Positions 7,712 to 16,775 of a stretch of DNA of 64,000 nucleotides are shown in pieces. Under the pieces are notes generated by a model that was not told where the DNA came from, did no database searches, and worked only from the letters and a program-made list of their open reading frames with translations. The stretch covers positions 1 to 64,000 of the forward strand of contig CAYMGM010000006.1 of assembly GCA_964390005.1 (NCBI GenBank). The letters are read 5' to 3'. Made by a program: the position numbers and the translations under genes. Numbering within the stretch: the first letter of the stretch is position 1; each line of letters starts with the position of its first letter. The DNA comes from CAYMGM01 sp964390005. GTDB lineage: Bacteria; Pseudomonadota; Alphaproteobacteria; UBA9219.

Positions 7712-9526
7712 ATGACGTTACAGCGCTGTTGTCTTTATCTGTCTTTTTGTCTGGCTCTGGCCGGGTGCGATCCGTTTCTGGCGAACAACATCGATCCCGC
7801 CGGAAACCTGACCCGCAAAGATTACCTCTTTTTGCGCCACCGCGGCGATGCCGCCAAGGACAAAGAAGCGCCATCCGATACCGATCCTGAAAAGACCGAA
7901 AGCCCCGAGCCGCCAACCGCCGCGCCAGAAGCAACACCCCCCGCCCCCGCCCCTGCCGCGCCTGTTCAAAAAGCGCCTGAGGCTTCGGCCAACGCTCTCT
8001 CCGATAAGCACGTCAGCCTGACCGTGACAGAAGGGACGCCTTTACGCGACGTTTTGCTAGAGCTGGCCCGCGGCGCGCACGTTAATATGCAGATTGATCC
8101 CCGCATCACAGGCAGCCTGATTTTCACAGCGGCCGATCAGCCGTTCCGCGATGTCTTAAAACAATTATGCGATCAAGCCAATTTACGCATTCGCCAAAAT
8201 GGCGCGTTTATCAAGGTTGAATTGGATACGCCCTATGTCAAAAGCTATCCTGTCGATTTCCCCAGCTTTACGCGCCGCACCTCTAGCGAAGTGTCCATCG
8301 CGACCAATGTGTTCGATGCCGATGTGACAAGCGGCGGCGGCGGCAATTCGACAACAGGATCGCGATCAGGCAGCACCAGCAACAACAACTCGACCGCCAA
8401 AATCGCGGGCCAATCTGACACCGATTTTTGGGCCGATCTGGACAAGTCTTTGACGCGGTTGCTGGCCGCCAATAAAAGTCAGCCCCTGATGATAACAGAG
8501 GCCAGCAAAAGCCGAGATTCACGTCAGCAAGAATTGTTTGAAGCTTCCTATACCATCGACAAACAAGCGGGCCTTGTCACCGTAACCGGAACCGATAAAC
8601 AGCAGCGCGCCGTTGACAATTATCTGAAACGCCTGCGCGACAAGGCCATGGCACAAGTTTTGATCGAAGCCCGCATTGTCGAGGTCGAGCTAACCGACGG
8701 CTTTCAAAGCGGCATCAACTGGCAGGCTGTTTTCAGCAAAAGCGGCCCCGCCGCGACCATGGGGCTTGCCGCTGGCGGCGCTGCGGCTTCCGCGACGAAT
8801 GGCCTGTTTACAACCTCGATCAAAGGCAGCGATTTTTCGACGCTTCTCAACTTAGTGCGCACCTTTGGCGCGACGCGCATTTTATCCTCGCCGCGCCTGA
8901 CGGTTTTGAACAATCAAAACGCCGTTCTCAAAGTCGCGAAAAACGAAGTTTATTTCATCACGTCAGCCCAATATTCCACAACCGTCAACGCCTCGGGCGT
9001 TGCCGTGTCGGGATCGCCCGTCTTCACCAGCACGCCGCATACCGTGCCGGTGGGCTTGATCATGACGGTTCAGCCCGCCATCGATACCGACCGGGGCCTG
9101 ATCACCATGACGCTGCGCCCCACCATTTCGCGCATTGTCAATTACGTCACCGACCCATCCATCGGCTTAAATGCCGCGCAAGCCGGATTGACAAGCTCGG
9201 TCAGCTCGCAAATTCCGGTTTTGGCTGTGCGTGAGATGGATTCGGTCCTTCAAGTCCATTCCGGCGAAGTCGTCGTTATGGGCGGGCTCATGCAGGATAA
9301 ATCGGAAAACACCGATCAAGGCGTGCCGCCTTTCGATAATTGGGGCCTTTTGGGCAATCTTTTCAAATCGCGCGACAACAGCGCAACGACCAGCGAGTTG
9401 GTTATTTTGCTCCGCGCGACGGTTTTGGACCGCCCAATCCCCGATGCCGCCGATGTCGATCTTTATCAGCGTTATAACAACGATCCGCGACCTCTTCCTT
9501 TGTCGTCATCGCAGCTTGGCGATTGA
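7712..9526 (+). CDS. Outer-membrane secretin, MshL/PilQ-like lipoprotein
   Basis: The 604-residue protein begins with a lipoprotein signal peptide and lipobox LALAGC (start 7712 chosen for this reason). A Pro/Ala-rich stretch to about residue 110 is followed by N-domains with a Ser/Gly/Asn-rich linker near residues 205-230. The secretin pore domain occupies roughly residues 330-580, with VLIEARIVEVEL and VVMGGLMQD as its hallmarks. Secretins form the outer-membrane ring of type II secretion and type IV pilus machines; the short size and lipid anchor fit the MshL branch. It is the first gene of an eight-gene operon that supplies the rest of the machine. Confidence 0.9.
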   Translation: MTLQRCCLYLSFCLALAGCDPFLANNIDPAGNLTRKDYLFLRHRGDAAKDKEAPSDTDPEKTESPEPPTAAPEATPPAPAPAAPVQKAPEASANALSDKHVSLTVTEGTPLRDVLLELARGAHVNMQIDPRITGSLIFTAADQPFRDVLKQLCDQANLRIRQNGAFIKVELDTPYVKSYPVDFPSFTRRTSSEVSIATNVFDADVTSGGGGNSTTGSRSGSTSNNNSTAKIAGQSDTDFWADLDKSLTRLLAANKSQPLMITEASKSRDSRQQELFEASYTIDKQAGLVTVTGTDKQQRAVDNYLKRLRDKAMAQVLIEARIVEVELTDGFQSGINWQAVFSKSGPAATMGLAAGGAAASATNGLFTTSIKGSDFSTLLNLVRTFGATRILSSPRLTVLNNQNAVLKVAKNEVYFITSAQYSTTVNASGVAVSGSPVFTSTPHTVPVGLIMTVQPAIDTDRGLITMTLRPTISRIVNYVTDPSIGLNAAQAGLTSSVSSQIPVLAVREMDSVLQVHSGEVVVMGGLMQDKSENTDQGVPPFDNWGLLGNLFKSRDNSATTSELVILLRATVLDRPIPDAADVDLYQRYNNDPRPLPLSSSQLGD

Positions 9527-9560
9527 CGACGCTGTCTTCCACTCTTTCTAGGAGGCTTTC

Positions 9561-10220
9561 ATGACGCATCTTTCTGCCCGCAACCGCGGTTTTACCTTGG
9601 TTGAATTGTCGATTGTGCTGGTTATCATTGGCTTGATCATCGGCGGCGTTTTGACGGGCCAGCAAATCATTCAAAACGCGCGCACGACCAATGCAATCAA
9701 CGCCATTCAATCCTACCAAGCCCAATTTTCGACCTATGCCCAAAACTATGGCGCGGTCCCTGGCGATGACAAATATGCGACGTCGCGTTTTAAGCCATCA
9801 AACTACACGGTCAGCACCGGTGACGGCGATGGTGCGGTTGGAACCTCGTCTTCCTTTGACAACACAACCGTGACAGAAGGCACCGCTTTTGAAAGCCGCG
9901 TCGTTTGGGAGCATCTGCGCCTGGCCGGCCTTGTCAAAAACCAACGCGACGACACCACCATTGCCATCCAGCCGCCCAACCCGTTTGGTGGTGTTTATGG
10001 GTTCCAAAATGGCGCTTTTGACGGCACCTTTTCAACCAACTGCTTGTGCCTGAACAATGTGCCCGCAGAGGCTGCTTTAGCAATTGATACCAAACTGGAC
10101 GACGGGCTTAGCGATTCCGGCATTATCCAAGCCACGCAAGCGTCGGGAACCGGCCACGGAAACGATAAGGTTTCAAGTGGCTATGATTCAGGGGTCTTCA
10201 CGCTTTGCATGCGCATGTAA
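9561..10220 (+). CDS. Type IV prepilin / major pseudopilin candidate
   Basis: The 219-residue protein has a short leader ending RG followed by FTLVELSIVLVIIG. Prepilin peptidase would cut after that Gly; the mature Phe1 and Glu5 are the usual determinants. The globular part contains VPGDD, a motif common in alphaproteobacterial prepilin-like proteins, and one CLC pair. An exceptional ribosome-binding site (AGGAGG, seven bases before ATG) suggests it is the most highly translated gene of the operon, as expected for a major subunit. The peptidase itself is not encoded in this window. Confidence 0.87.
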   Translation: MTHLSARNRGFTLVELSIVLVIIGLIIGGVLTGQQIIQNARTTNAINAIQSYQAQFSTYAQNYGAVPGDDKYATSRFKPSNYTVSTGDGDGAVGTSSSFDNTTVTEGTAFESRVVWEHLRLAGLVKNQRDDTTIAIQPPNPFGGVYGFQNGAFDGTFSTNCLCLNNVPAEAALAIDTKLDDGLSDSGIIQATQASGTGHGNDKVSSGYDSGVFTLCMRM

Positions 10221-11053
10221 AACGGCTCGCCCGCCAAGACGCCTTTACGCTGGCCGAAATCAGCGTTGTTTTGGTGATTATCGGGCTTTTAACCGCAACG
10301 CTTTTCCCGGCCTTGACCGCTTTGCGCCAGACCATGGCGCAAAGCGCGACCGAGACGCGCTTGTTAGCCTTGGCGCGGGCCAGCGCCGCTTATAGCCAAA
10401 CCCGCGGCTGCTTGCCCTGCCCGACGCCCGCCACAACATCGGGCGCTGGATTTGGGATTGTGCGCGGCGATGTCTCAAGCCCCCCCGCCGCCTGCGGCCC
10501 CTGCAGCCCTGCCGAAGGCCTTGTCCCCTATGCATCGCTGGGCTTGCCGCAAAGCGCCGCCAAAGACGGCTGGGGTCGCTGGATTACGATGCGCATCGAC
10601 CCGGATCTGGCAATTCCCTTCAACGTCATCCCGCCGACAACGCCTTGCAGTGCCGCCGATGTTGCGCTGGGCACGTGCGCGGTCCCAAACGCTGCTCAAA
10701 AAGGCCTGTGCGGTGCCAAGGTCTCCATCGCCCAGAATTACGCAAACGTTTCAACGCAGGGCGGCGGCACGACCAAAGCCGCCCTTGTCTTGGTTAGTCA
10801 TGGCCTTAACGGCTATGGCTCTTTTGTCGCCAATCCACTTTATGCGACGGGCGGCGTTGTCCACCGTCTGGGCGTCAAAGACGGCACGGTGCCCGACTGC
10901 GCGACGGGGGCCGAAGCCTGTAATGCCAGCTATTCAATGGCTTTCATCGACGGGGCTCAGGGAACAAAATTTGACGATTTGTTGCTTTATCTCAGCCGCG
11001 ACGCGCTGATAAGCCTGTTGGGACAGCCCAGTTGTCAAACGCCGTGGCCCTGA
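10205..11053 (+). CDS. Second prepilin-like protein, Cys-rich minor pseudopilin candidate
   Basis: This 282-residue protein has the N-terminal methylation-type helix DAFTLAEISVVLVIIG; cleavage would fall after Ala rather than the usual Gly, which is unusual. The body is long for a pilin and has CLPCP, CGPC and further cysteines, plus the motif DGWGRWITMRI. Its start overlaps the end of the first prepilin by 16 bases, so translation is likely coupled. Length and cysteine content suggest a minor or tip subunit rather than the shaft protein; this is inference. Confidence 0.82.
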   Translation: MHAHVKRLARQDAFTLAEISVVLVIIGLLTATLFPALTALRQTMAQSATETRLLALARASAAYSQTRGCLPCPTPATTSGAGFGIVRGDVSSPPAACGPCSPAEGLVPYASLGLPQSAAKDGWGRWITMRIDPDLAIPFNVIPPTTPCSAADVALGTCAVPNAAQKGLCGAKVSIAQNYANVSTQGGGTTKAALVLVSHGLNGYGSFVANPLYATGGVVHRLGVKDGTVPDCATGAEACNASYSMAFIDGAQGTKFDDLLLYLSRDALISLLGQPSCQTPWP

Positions 11054-11189
11054 GGCCCGTTTTATTGTTTCCCCCTAGACAAAAAATGGTCTAATCTTTG
11101 ATTCGGTTGATGAAATCATTGAAACGTCTTGTCCGCCCGGGCAAGATTATTTCTCTTTTGTTCTCGCGTTTCTTCAAGAGGTCTAGCCC

Positions 11190-12920
11190 ATGCCTATCTC
11201 CGCGACGATGACAACCTCCTCGAATGCGTCGGCGATGCCCGGCAAAGAGCGCATGGGCGAACGCCTTGTCCGCATGGGCGCGATCTCCAGCGACCAATTG
11301 CAAATCGCGCTGCATGAACAGCGCCAGCGTTACGATATGCTGGGCTCAATCCTGATCAAGCTTGGTTTTCTGGACGATAAAACACTAGCCACCGTTTTGG
11401 CCGCCCGTACCGGCTTGCAACCGATCGATCTGCGCCACCAAAAACTAGACGCCGATCTTATTCGCCGCTTGCCGCGCACGGTCTCGGAACGCTGCCAAGC
11501 CATCCCGCTCTGGATCAAAGACGGCAATATCGATATCGCGATGGCCGACCCTTATGATCTCGTCGCGATGGACGAGCTGCGCCGCTATTTCCCCGCGCCT
11601 TTATCCATTCACCCCGCCGTCGCTTCGCGCGCCGACATTCTGGCCGTTATTGGCGATGTTTACGACCGGCCCGCCTCGGTCGATTCAGCGCTGCGCGACC
11701 TTGAAACATCGCCGGGCGCTATGCCCGCCAATAGGGACCAAGCGGCAGGAGATTATGCCCACCCGATGGTCCGGTTGGTTGAATCGTTATTAATCGATGC
11801 CGCCGTCGCGGGGGCTTCCGACGTTCATATGGAGCCGGAAAATAGCTTTGTCCGCGTTCGCTATCGTTTAGATGGCCGTCTGTCGCCCGTGCGCGATCTG
11901 CACCGGACGCATTGGAACGCTTTGTCCCAGCGCATCAAAGTCATGGCGGGGATGAACATCGCCGATACGCGCAGCATTCAAGATGGCCGTTTTCAAATGA
12001 ACGTGAACGGCAATCTGATCGACTGCCGCGTGGCTGTCATGCCCAGCATCGCGGGCGAGACCATCGTCATTCGTCTTTTAGATCACAACCGCGCGACGAT
12101 GAGCTTGGACGATCTGGGCTATAGCCCTGAATCGGCGGCAGCCATGCGCGCCATCATGGCCAAACCCGCCGGTCTATGCCTTGTGACGGGCCCCACAGGC
12201 AGCGGCAAGACGACAACGCTGTATGCCATGCTGCGTCAGCTGCGCGCGCCGGACGTTCATATTGCGACGCTGGAAGATCCCATCGAATATCAGATGGACA
12301 TGGTGCGCCAAACGGCCATCAACGAAGCGCAAGGCCTTGACTTTGCCGCTGGCGTGCGCGGCCTTTTGCGCATGGATCCCGATATTTTGTTTATCGGTGA
12401 GATTCGCGACGCCGAAACGGCGCAAATGGCGCTGCGCGCCGCCATGACGGGCCATCAGGTTTATTCGACCTTGCACTGCGTCGATGCACTGGGCGCTTTG
12501 CCGCGCTTGGTCGATTTGGGCTTGTCGCCGCGCGTTTTGGCCGGACATCTCACGGGCCTTGTCGCCCAACGATTGGTGCGTCGCCTTTGCCCCGATTGCA
12601 AAAAGATGCGCCGCGCAACAATGGACGAAGCCAAGATCTTGCGCTGCAAAGCAGCCCTGCCGCAAATCGCCGAGGCGACGGGTTGCGATCATTGCCGCGG
12701 CACGGGGTATCAGGGCCGCACCGCTATTTCCGAAGTGTTGCGCATCACGCCCGACATGGAAGAGATGATTGCATCGGACGCGCCGCGTAGCGCCCTTTTA
12801 AGCTTGGGCCGACGCGACGGTTTCCGCACCATGCAAGAAGACGGCATTGCGCGCGTTTTGTCTGGCGATATCTCCTTTGACGAAATGGCACGCGCGGTCG
12901 ATTTGACCCGCGGGCTGTAA
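11190..12920 (+). CDS. gspE: GspE/PilB-type assembly ATPase
   Basis: The 576-residue ATPase powers pseudopilus or pilus extension from the cytoplasmic face. It has the N-terminal GspE/MshEN domain (about 20-160), Walker A GPTGSGKTT (334-342), the Asp box LEDPIEYQ (361-368), Walker B ILFIGEIRD (399-407), and a four-Cys zinc module (Cys467, Cys470, Cys499, Cys502) typical of GspE and PilB and absent from PilT. It follows a 136-bp gap inside the cluster that may hold an internal promoter. No PilT-like retraction ATPase is present nearby. Confidence 0.95.
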   Translation: MPISATMTTSSNASAMPGKERMGERLVRMGAISSDQLQIALHEQRQRYDMLGSILIKLGFLDDKTLATVLAARTGLQPIDLRHQKLDADLIRRLPRTVSERCQAIPLWIKDGNIDIAMADPYDLVAMDELRRYFPAPLSIHPAVASRADILAVIGDVYDRPASVDSALRDLETSPGAMPANRDQAAGDYAHPMVRLVESLLIDAAVAGASDVHMEPENSFVRVRYRLDGRLSPVRDLHRTHWNALSQRIKVMAGMNIADTRSIQDGRFQMNVNGNLIDCRVAVMPSIAGETIVIRLLDHNRATMSLDDLGYSPESAAAMRAIMAKPAGLCLVTGPTGSGKTTTLYAMLRQLRAPDVHIATLEDPIEYQMDMVRQTAINEAQGLDFAAGVRGLLRMDPDILFIGEIRDAETAQMALRAAMTGHQVYSTLHCVDALGALPRLVDLGLSPRVLAGHLTGLVAQRLVRRLCPDCKKMRRATMDEAKILRCKAALPQIAEATGCDHCRGTGYQGRTAISEVLRITPDMEEMIASDAPRSALLSLGRRDGFRTMQEDGIARVLSGDISFDEMARAVDLTRGL

Positions 12921-12946
12921 CCCGCGTCCCTTTCTTAAAGGTCGCC

Positions 12947-14164
12947 ATGCCCGTTTATCGCTATCGCGCCGCCTCACCGCAAGGGAAAGTGCATACAGGC
13001 GTGATGAGCGTGGTGGGCGAAAATGCGCTGGAAGCCGCATTGGCGCAAAGCGGCCTTGAGCTGATCGACGGCCAGAGCCTTTCGCGCCGCGCGCCGCTGA
13101 CCTTGTCACAAGGCGGACGCCGCGTCCGACGCGAAAAAGCCGCTCTTTTCTGCCGCCAGATGGAGGATTTATTAGGCGCAGGCCTTGCGCTGCAAGATGC
13201 CCTGCCCCTGATCGCCGAGACGTTTCCCCCCGGGCCTTTCCAAGACAAACTCACCGACGTACGCCGCAATCTGGAAGAAGGCCAAAGCCTGTCTGAATCC
13301 TTTGCGCCGCCTGCGCCTTTTTTTGATCCTGTCTTCATGGCCTTTTTGCGCGCGGGGCAAGAAAGCGGACAACTGGCGGCGACCTTTGGCCTTTTGGCGC
13401 GCCATATCGAAAAAGAACAAGCCTTAGCCGACAAACGCGCCAAAGCGCTTCGTTATCCGCTGTTTCTTCTTGTGATCGCGTTGAGCGTCGCAACCTTCAT
13501 GATGGAAATTGTCATCCCCGAGGTTGTTTCGTTTTTATCGACATTGGGCGGTAACTTGCCCTTTGCCACGCGCTTGTTGATCGGCGCTTCGCGCACGGTA
13601 GCGGCGCTGTGGCTGCCTGCATTAAGCGGGATCGCTTTGCTGGGCGTGGGCCTGCGCATCCTGCGCGCGCCGTTTCCCAAGCTGGCGCAGGCGACCGACC
13701 GCACATTGTTGCGCCTTCCTTTCTATGGCCCGGCGGCCCATGCCGCCGCCATGGCGCGTTGGCTGCGAGCTCTAAGCCTTTTGCTTCAAAACGACCTGAC
13801 CTTCCCCGAGGCCCTCAACGCCGCGCGCGACGCCTTGGGTAACCAAGACCTTGCGCTGAAAGCCGAGGCCGCGCACGACGCTATTTTGACGGGTCTGCCT
13901 GTGTCAGAAGCTTTGATGCCGCTGTTAGATCCTTTGGACGTTCACGCCTTGCGCATGGCCGAAAAAAGCGGGTCTCTACCGCGCGTTTTGAACCGGATGG
14001 CGCAAAGCAGCGAAGAAAAAGCCGATCGCGCAAGCGAGCGTTTCTGGGGCTTTTTCGAGCCAGCCCTGACGCTTTGGGTGGGCGCGCTTTTGGCGTGGAT
14101 TGTTCTGGCTGTCTTGGGCCCCGTTTACGGCAATTTGGGCGTCATTGGCGGAGGTTTGTCATGA
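12947..14164 (+). CDS. gspF: GspF/PilC-type inner-membrane platform protein
   Basis: The 405-residue protein has two T2SSF domains (about 67-190 and 270-392), each beginning with the typical FCRQMEDLLGAGLAL-like or WLRALSLLLQNDLTF-like helix. Three transmembrane helices lie around residues 170-188, 210-238 and 375-395. It would sit in the inner membrane and couple the ATPase to the prepilin. The stop overlaps the next start (ATGA). Confidence 0.94.
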   Translation: MPVYRYRAASPQGKVHTGVMSVVGENALEAALAQSGLELIDGQSLSRRAPLTLSQGGRRVRREKAALFCRQMEDLLGAGLALQDALPLIAETFPPGPFQDKLTDVRRNLEEGQSLSESFAPPAPFFDPVFMAFLRAGQESGQLAATFGLLARHIEKEQALADKRAKALRYPLFLLVIALSVATFMMEIVIPEVVSFLSTLGGNLPFATRLLIGASRTVAALWLPALSGIALLGVGLRILRAPFPKLAQATDRTLLRLPFYGPAAHAAAMARWLRALSLLLQNDLTFPEALNAARDALGNQDLALKAEAAHDAILTGLPVSEALMPLLDPLDVHALRMAEKSGSLPRVLNRMAQSSEEKADRASERFWGFFEPALTLWVGALLAWIVLAVLGPVYGNLGVIGGGLS

Positions 14165-15726
14165 TCCGCCTGCGCGCGCCTTTGGCTTTGCTGCATGTCA
14201 CCGACGATGGCGCGACGCTTGACTTGCCAGAGGCGCCCGCCTTGACAGTCAAGGGCCACAAGGGCGCCGCCGTCACATCGGTCTTGACCGCTTTAGCCGA
14301 CAAGCCCCATCTTCCCGTCCTGATTTTGGCCGACACAACAGCACAAGATTATAAAAACGACGATCTGCCGCCTGTGTCTTTATTCGACAAAAAGCGTCTG
14401 GCGCGGCGGCGGCTTCATCATCACTTCCCGCAAAAGGATCTGACGCGCTTGGATCTTATGGGTCCGCGCCAAGTTCTTTTCACCGCCCTGCCGACAACCA
14501 GCGCCGCCGCCAAATGGCGGGCCGCCCTGGCCAAGATTCAACACCCGCTTTGGGGCATTGTGCCCGCCCCGCTTGAAGGCATTCGTCTGGCAGGCCGTCT
14601 TGCCCCCGCAAGCCGCCACGGCTGGGCCATGACCATTGTGCAACTGACAAATGGCGGCTTTCGTCAAATTGTCACCTGCGACGGGCTTTTGCGGATGACG
14701 CGCTTGGCCTCTGCGCCACCAGAAACCTCGCCCGAAATGCTGGCCGCGACGTTGGCTCTCGATATCGAAGCCGCGCGCGCTTATTTGGCCCGGTTTGGTC
14801 TGCACAGCGAAACCCCCATGACGGGTCTTGTGATCTGCGATCAAGCCCACCATGCCGCGCTGCATGCTGCGGGGCTTGATCTTTCAACCCTTTGCCTTTT
14901 CTCGCCGTCCCAAGCGGCGACGGCGCTGCATTTGCCTTTGGCTTCGACAATTGAAACCCTGTTCGCCGCGTGGCTGCGCCGTCCCTTTTTATGGCCGCGC
15001 CTTTTGCAAACGCTGCCCGAGAAAAAATGTGCGCGCCATTTTCTTGCCCGCGATGCCGGACGCTGGGCAGCCTTTGGCTTGCTTGTTTTTAGCCTTAGCC
15101 TTGGCGCGTTCGAAGCGTTTTCGATCCATACGGCACAAAGCCATTTAGCCGCGGCCCATCATGAAGCAGACCAAACGGCCCATGCCTATCAAGACGCGCG
15201 CGCCAAAGACGGCGCACTTACCAAACCGTTGGGCCGCCTGCGTCTTGCGGCCACACATGCGCGTCTTTTTTCCGTCCCGGCCTCTTTTTCTCCCGAACTG
15301 TGGGATAACCTTGGCCAAGCCTTGGGCTCTGACGCACGCCTCAGCTCTTTGGCGTGGCAAGCGCCCACGGCTCAGAAACCTGAAACCCTGTCCCTTGAAG
15401 CACGGCGCGCCGAGACAGATACGGCTGACACGACCGATCCCCTTTTAGAACCGCCACCACTTGATGCCAACGATTTGGATCGGATTCCTTCCGTTTCCTT
15501 GCCGCCGCTCTCCGCAGCGATTCCGGCACCAGGTCAAGAAACAGCCTCTCTCTTCACCACGCTTCAAGACCGTTTTGACAAGGCTCTGGCCCCCTTCCGT
15601 CGCGTGCAAACGCAGCTTCCATCGGGAACCGATCAAGGCGCCCTTTCTTCGCGCGCCCCGACAGCCCCCACGGTCCAGACAGCGCGCTTTACCTACGAAA
15701 AGACGCGGCAGAAAGGCACGCCATGA
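14161..15726 (+). CDS. PilM/PilN-like (MshI/GspL-type) biogenesis protein
   Basis: The 521-residue protein has a cytoplasmic N-terminal part of about 295 residues, one membrane helix (about 301-320, WAAFGLLVFSLSLGAFEAF) and a periplasmic part with a coiled stretch and a Pro-rich tail. This matches the topology of GspL or of a fused PilM-PilN, which link the ATPase to the periplasmic ring. Sequence similarity is weak, so the call rests on topology and on the position between gspF and a PilO-like gene. The start at 14161 overlaps the gspF stop. Confidence 0.72.
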   Translation: MIRLRAPLALLHVTDDGATLDLPEAPALTVKGHKGAAVTSVLTALADKPHLPVLILADTTAQDYKNDDLPPVSLFDKKRLARRRLHHHFPQKDLTRLDLMGPRQVLFTALPTTSAAAKWRAALAKIQHPLWGIVPAPLEGIRLAGRLAPASRHGWAMTIVQLTNGGFRQIVTCDGLLRMTRLASAPPETSPEMLAATLALDIEAARAYLARFGLHSETPMTGLVICDQAHHAALHAAGLDLSTLCLFSPSQAATALHLPLASTIETLFAAWLRRPFLWPRLLQTLPEKKCARHFLARDAGRWAAFGLLVFSLSLGAFEAFSIHTAQSHLAAAHHEADQTAHAYQDARAKDGALTKPLGRLRLAATHARLFSVPASFSPELWDNLGQALGSDARLSSLAWQAPTAQKPETLSLEARRAETDTADTTDPLLEPPPLDANDLDRIPSVSLPPLSAAIPAPGQETASLFTTLQDRFDKALAPFRRVQTQLPSGTDQGALSSRAPTAPTVQTARFTYEKTRQKGTP

Positions 15727-16322
15727 CAAAGATGCCGCAAGCCTTTTCCTTTTTGCGCTTTCATGGCCCTTGGATGGGTGTGTTGCTCCTGGCGCTGGCT
15801 CTTGCCTTGACGGCCCATGCCTATGGCGTGAAAACCGAGGCGCGCCTTGCCGCCAAAACAGCACATCTCACCCAACAGATCAAAAAGAACAAAGCCGCCA
15901 AAGCGCTTCTTGAAGAAGACGCCCGCCGTACCAAAGAACTTCAGGCCAGCCTATCGCCCGATGCGATGGCGCAGCTTCTTCAGCCCGCCGACCGCCGCGC
16001 GTTTTTAAACCATCTTGATACGCTGGCCCATACGGCGCGCCTTCAGCATCTGGCCTATACGCTTTCGCCCGCAACGTTCGACGCCTTGAACGCGACCCAA
16101 AGCGCGACGCTTTCTCTCGAAGCCGATGCGCCGCTCGATACCGATTTGCGCGCCTTTCTCGATCGCTTGACACATAGCGCCCCCGGCAAACTCGACTGGC
16201 AGCGGCTTCAAATCACGCGGCTGGACACGCGCGACGGCGCAAGACCGTTGAACCTTCACCTTGTCGCCTCCGCCCTTTGGCTGGCCCCCGGCGTCGCCCC
16301 GATCAAGGACGAGATGCCATGA
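15723..16322 (+). CDS. PilO/GspM-like inner-membrane protein
   Basis: The 199-residue protein has one N-terminal membrane helix (about 15-34), a coiled coil (38-75) and a small alpha/beta domain, the plan of PilO and GspM. It overlaps both neighbours by four bases (ATGA), so the three genes from 14161 to 16774 are read as a coupled block. Function as a partner of the preceding GspL-like protein is inferred from order and topology. Confidence 0.7.
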   Translation: MTKMPQAFSFLRFHGPWMGVLLLALALALTAHAYGVKTEARLAAKTAHLTQQIKKNKAAKALLEEDARRTKELQASLSPDAMAQLLQPADRRAFLNHLDTLAHTARLQHLAYTLSPATFDALNATQSATLSLEADAPLDTDLRAFLDRLTHSAPGKLDWQRLQITRLDTRDGARPLNLHLVASALWLAPGVAPIKDEMP

Positions 16323-16774
16323 CAAAAAGCTTTTTTCTTCTTAGCCTGATTGCCGCAGCAGCCTTCGCAGGCCCCGCCCAAGCGAAAAGCCTGCCCGATG
16401 TGCCCTTACCGGCCCCGTCTCTTTTCTTTGCGCCCGATGAAGCGCGCGCCATCGAAGGACTTCAAAAAGACTTACCGCTGGCCACGGCTGAGCGCTGCGC
16501 CGATCTGATTACGTTGGACTCGCTTTTATTCTTCGGCACCGAAAACTGGACGCTGTGGCTCAACGGCCAACGATTAAGCGCGCAATCGCCGAGCCGTTCT
16601 TTACGCCTGGGAACGTTTTCAATCCAATCCATTAGCAGCGCTGGCGTTACCCTGCACGCCGACGGCGGCGTGGGCCCGATCTTCCTTGCGCCGCATGAAA
16701 CCTATGACCGAACGGCAGGCCGAAAAATAGACGCCGCGAAAGTGCCGCTTCCTTGCCGCAAAGCCCAGCGCTGA
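16319..16774 (+). CDS. Exported PilP/GspC-like protein
   Basis: The 151-residue protein has a cleavable signal peptide ending AGPAQA (about residue 22). A compact beta-rich domain holds LWLNGQRLSAQSPS and VTLHADGGVGPIFLAP, which resembles the homology region of PilP/GspC/MshK pilot proteins that bind the secretin. Two cysteines remain after cleavage. As the last gene of the pseudopilus operon it most likely links the inner-membrane proteins to the secretin; I infer this from fold pattern and position. Confidence 0.62.
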   Translation: MTKSFFLLSLIAAAAFAGPAQAKSLPDVPLPAPSLFFAPDEARAIEGLQKDLPLATAERCADLITLDSLLFFGTENWTLWLNGQRLSAQSPSRSLRLGTFSIQSISSAGVTLHADGGVGPIFLAPHETYDRTAGRKIDAAKVPLPCRKAQR

Positions 16775-16775
16775 C

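Noticed and set aside
11076..11093. TAGACAAAA...GTCTA resembling the switch sites, upstream of gspE
   Set aside because: The left 9-mer matches but the arms are spaced differently and no 7-bp core or second site is nearby. One 9-mer match is expected by chance at this scale.
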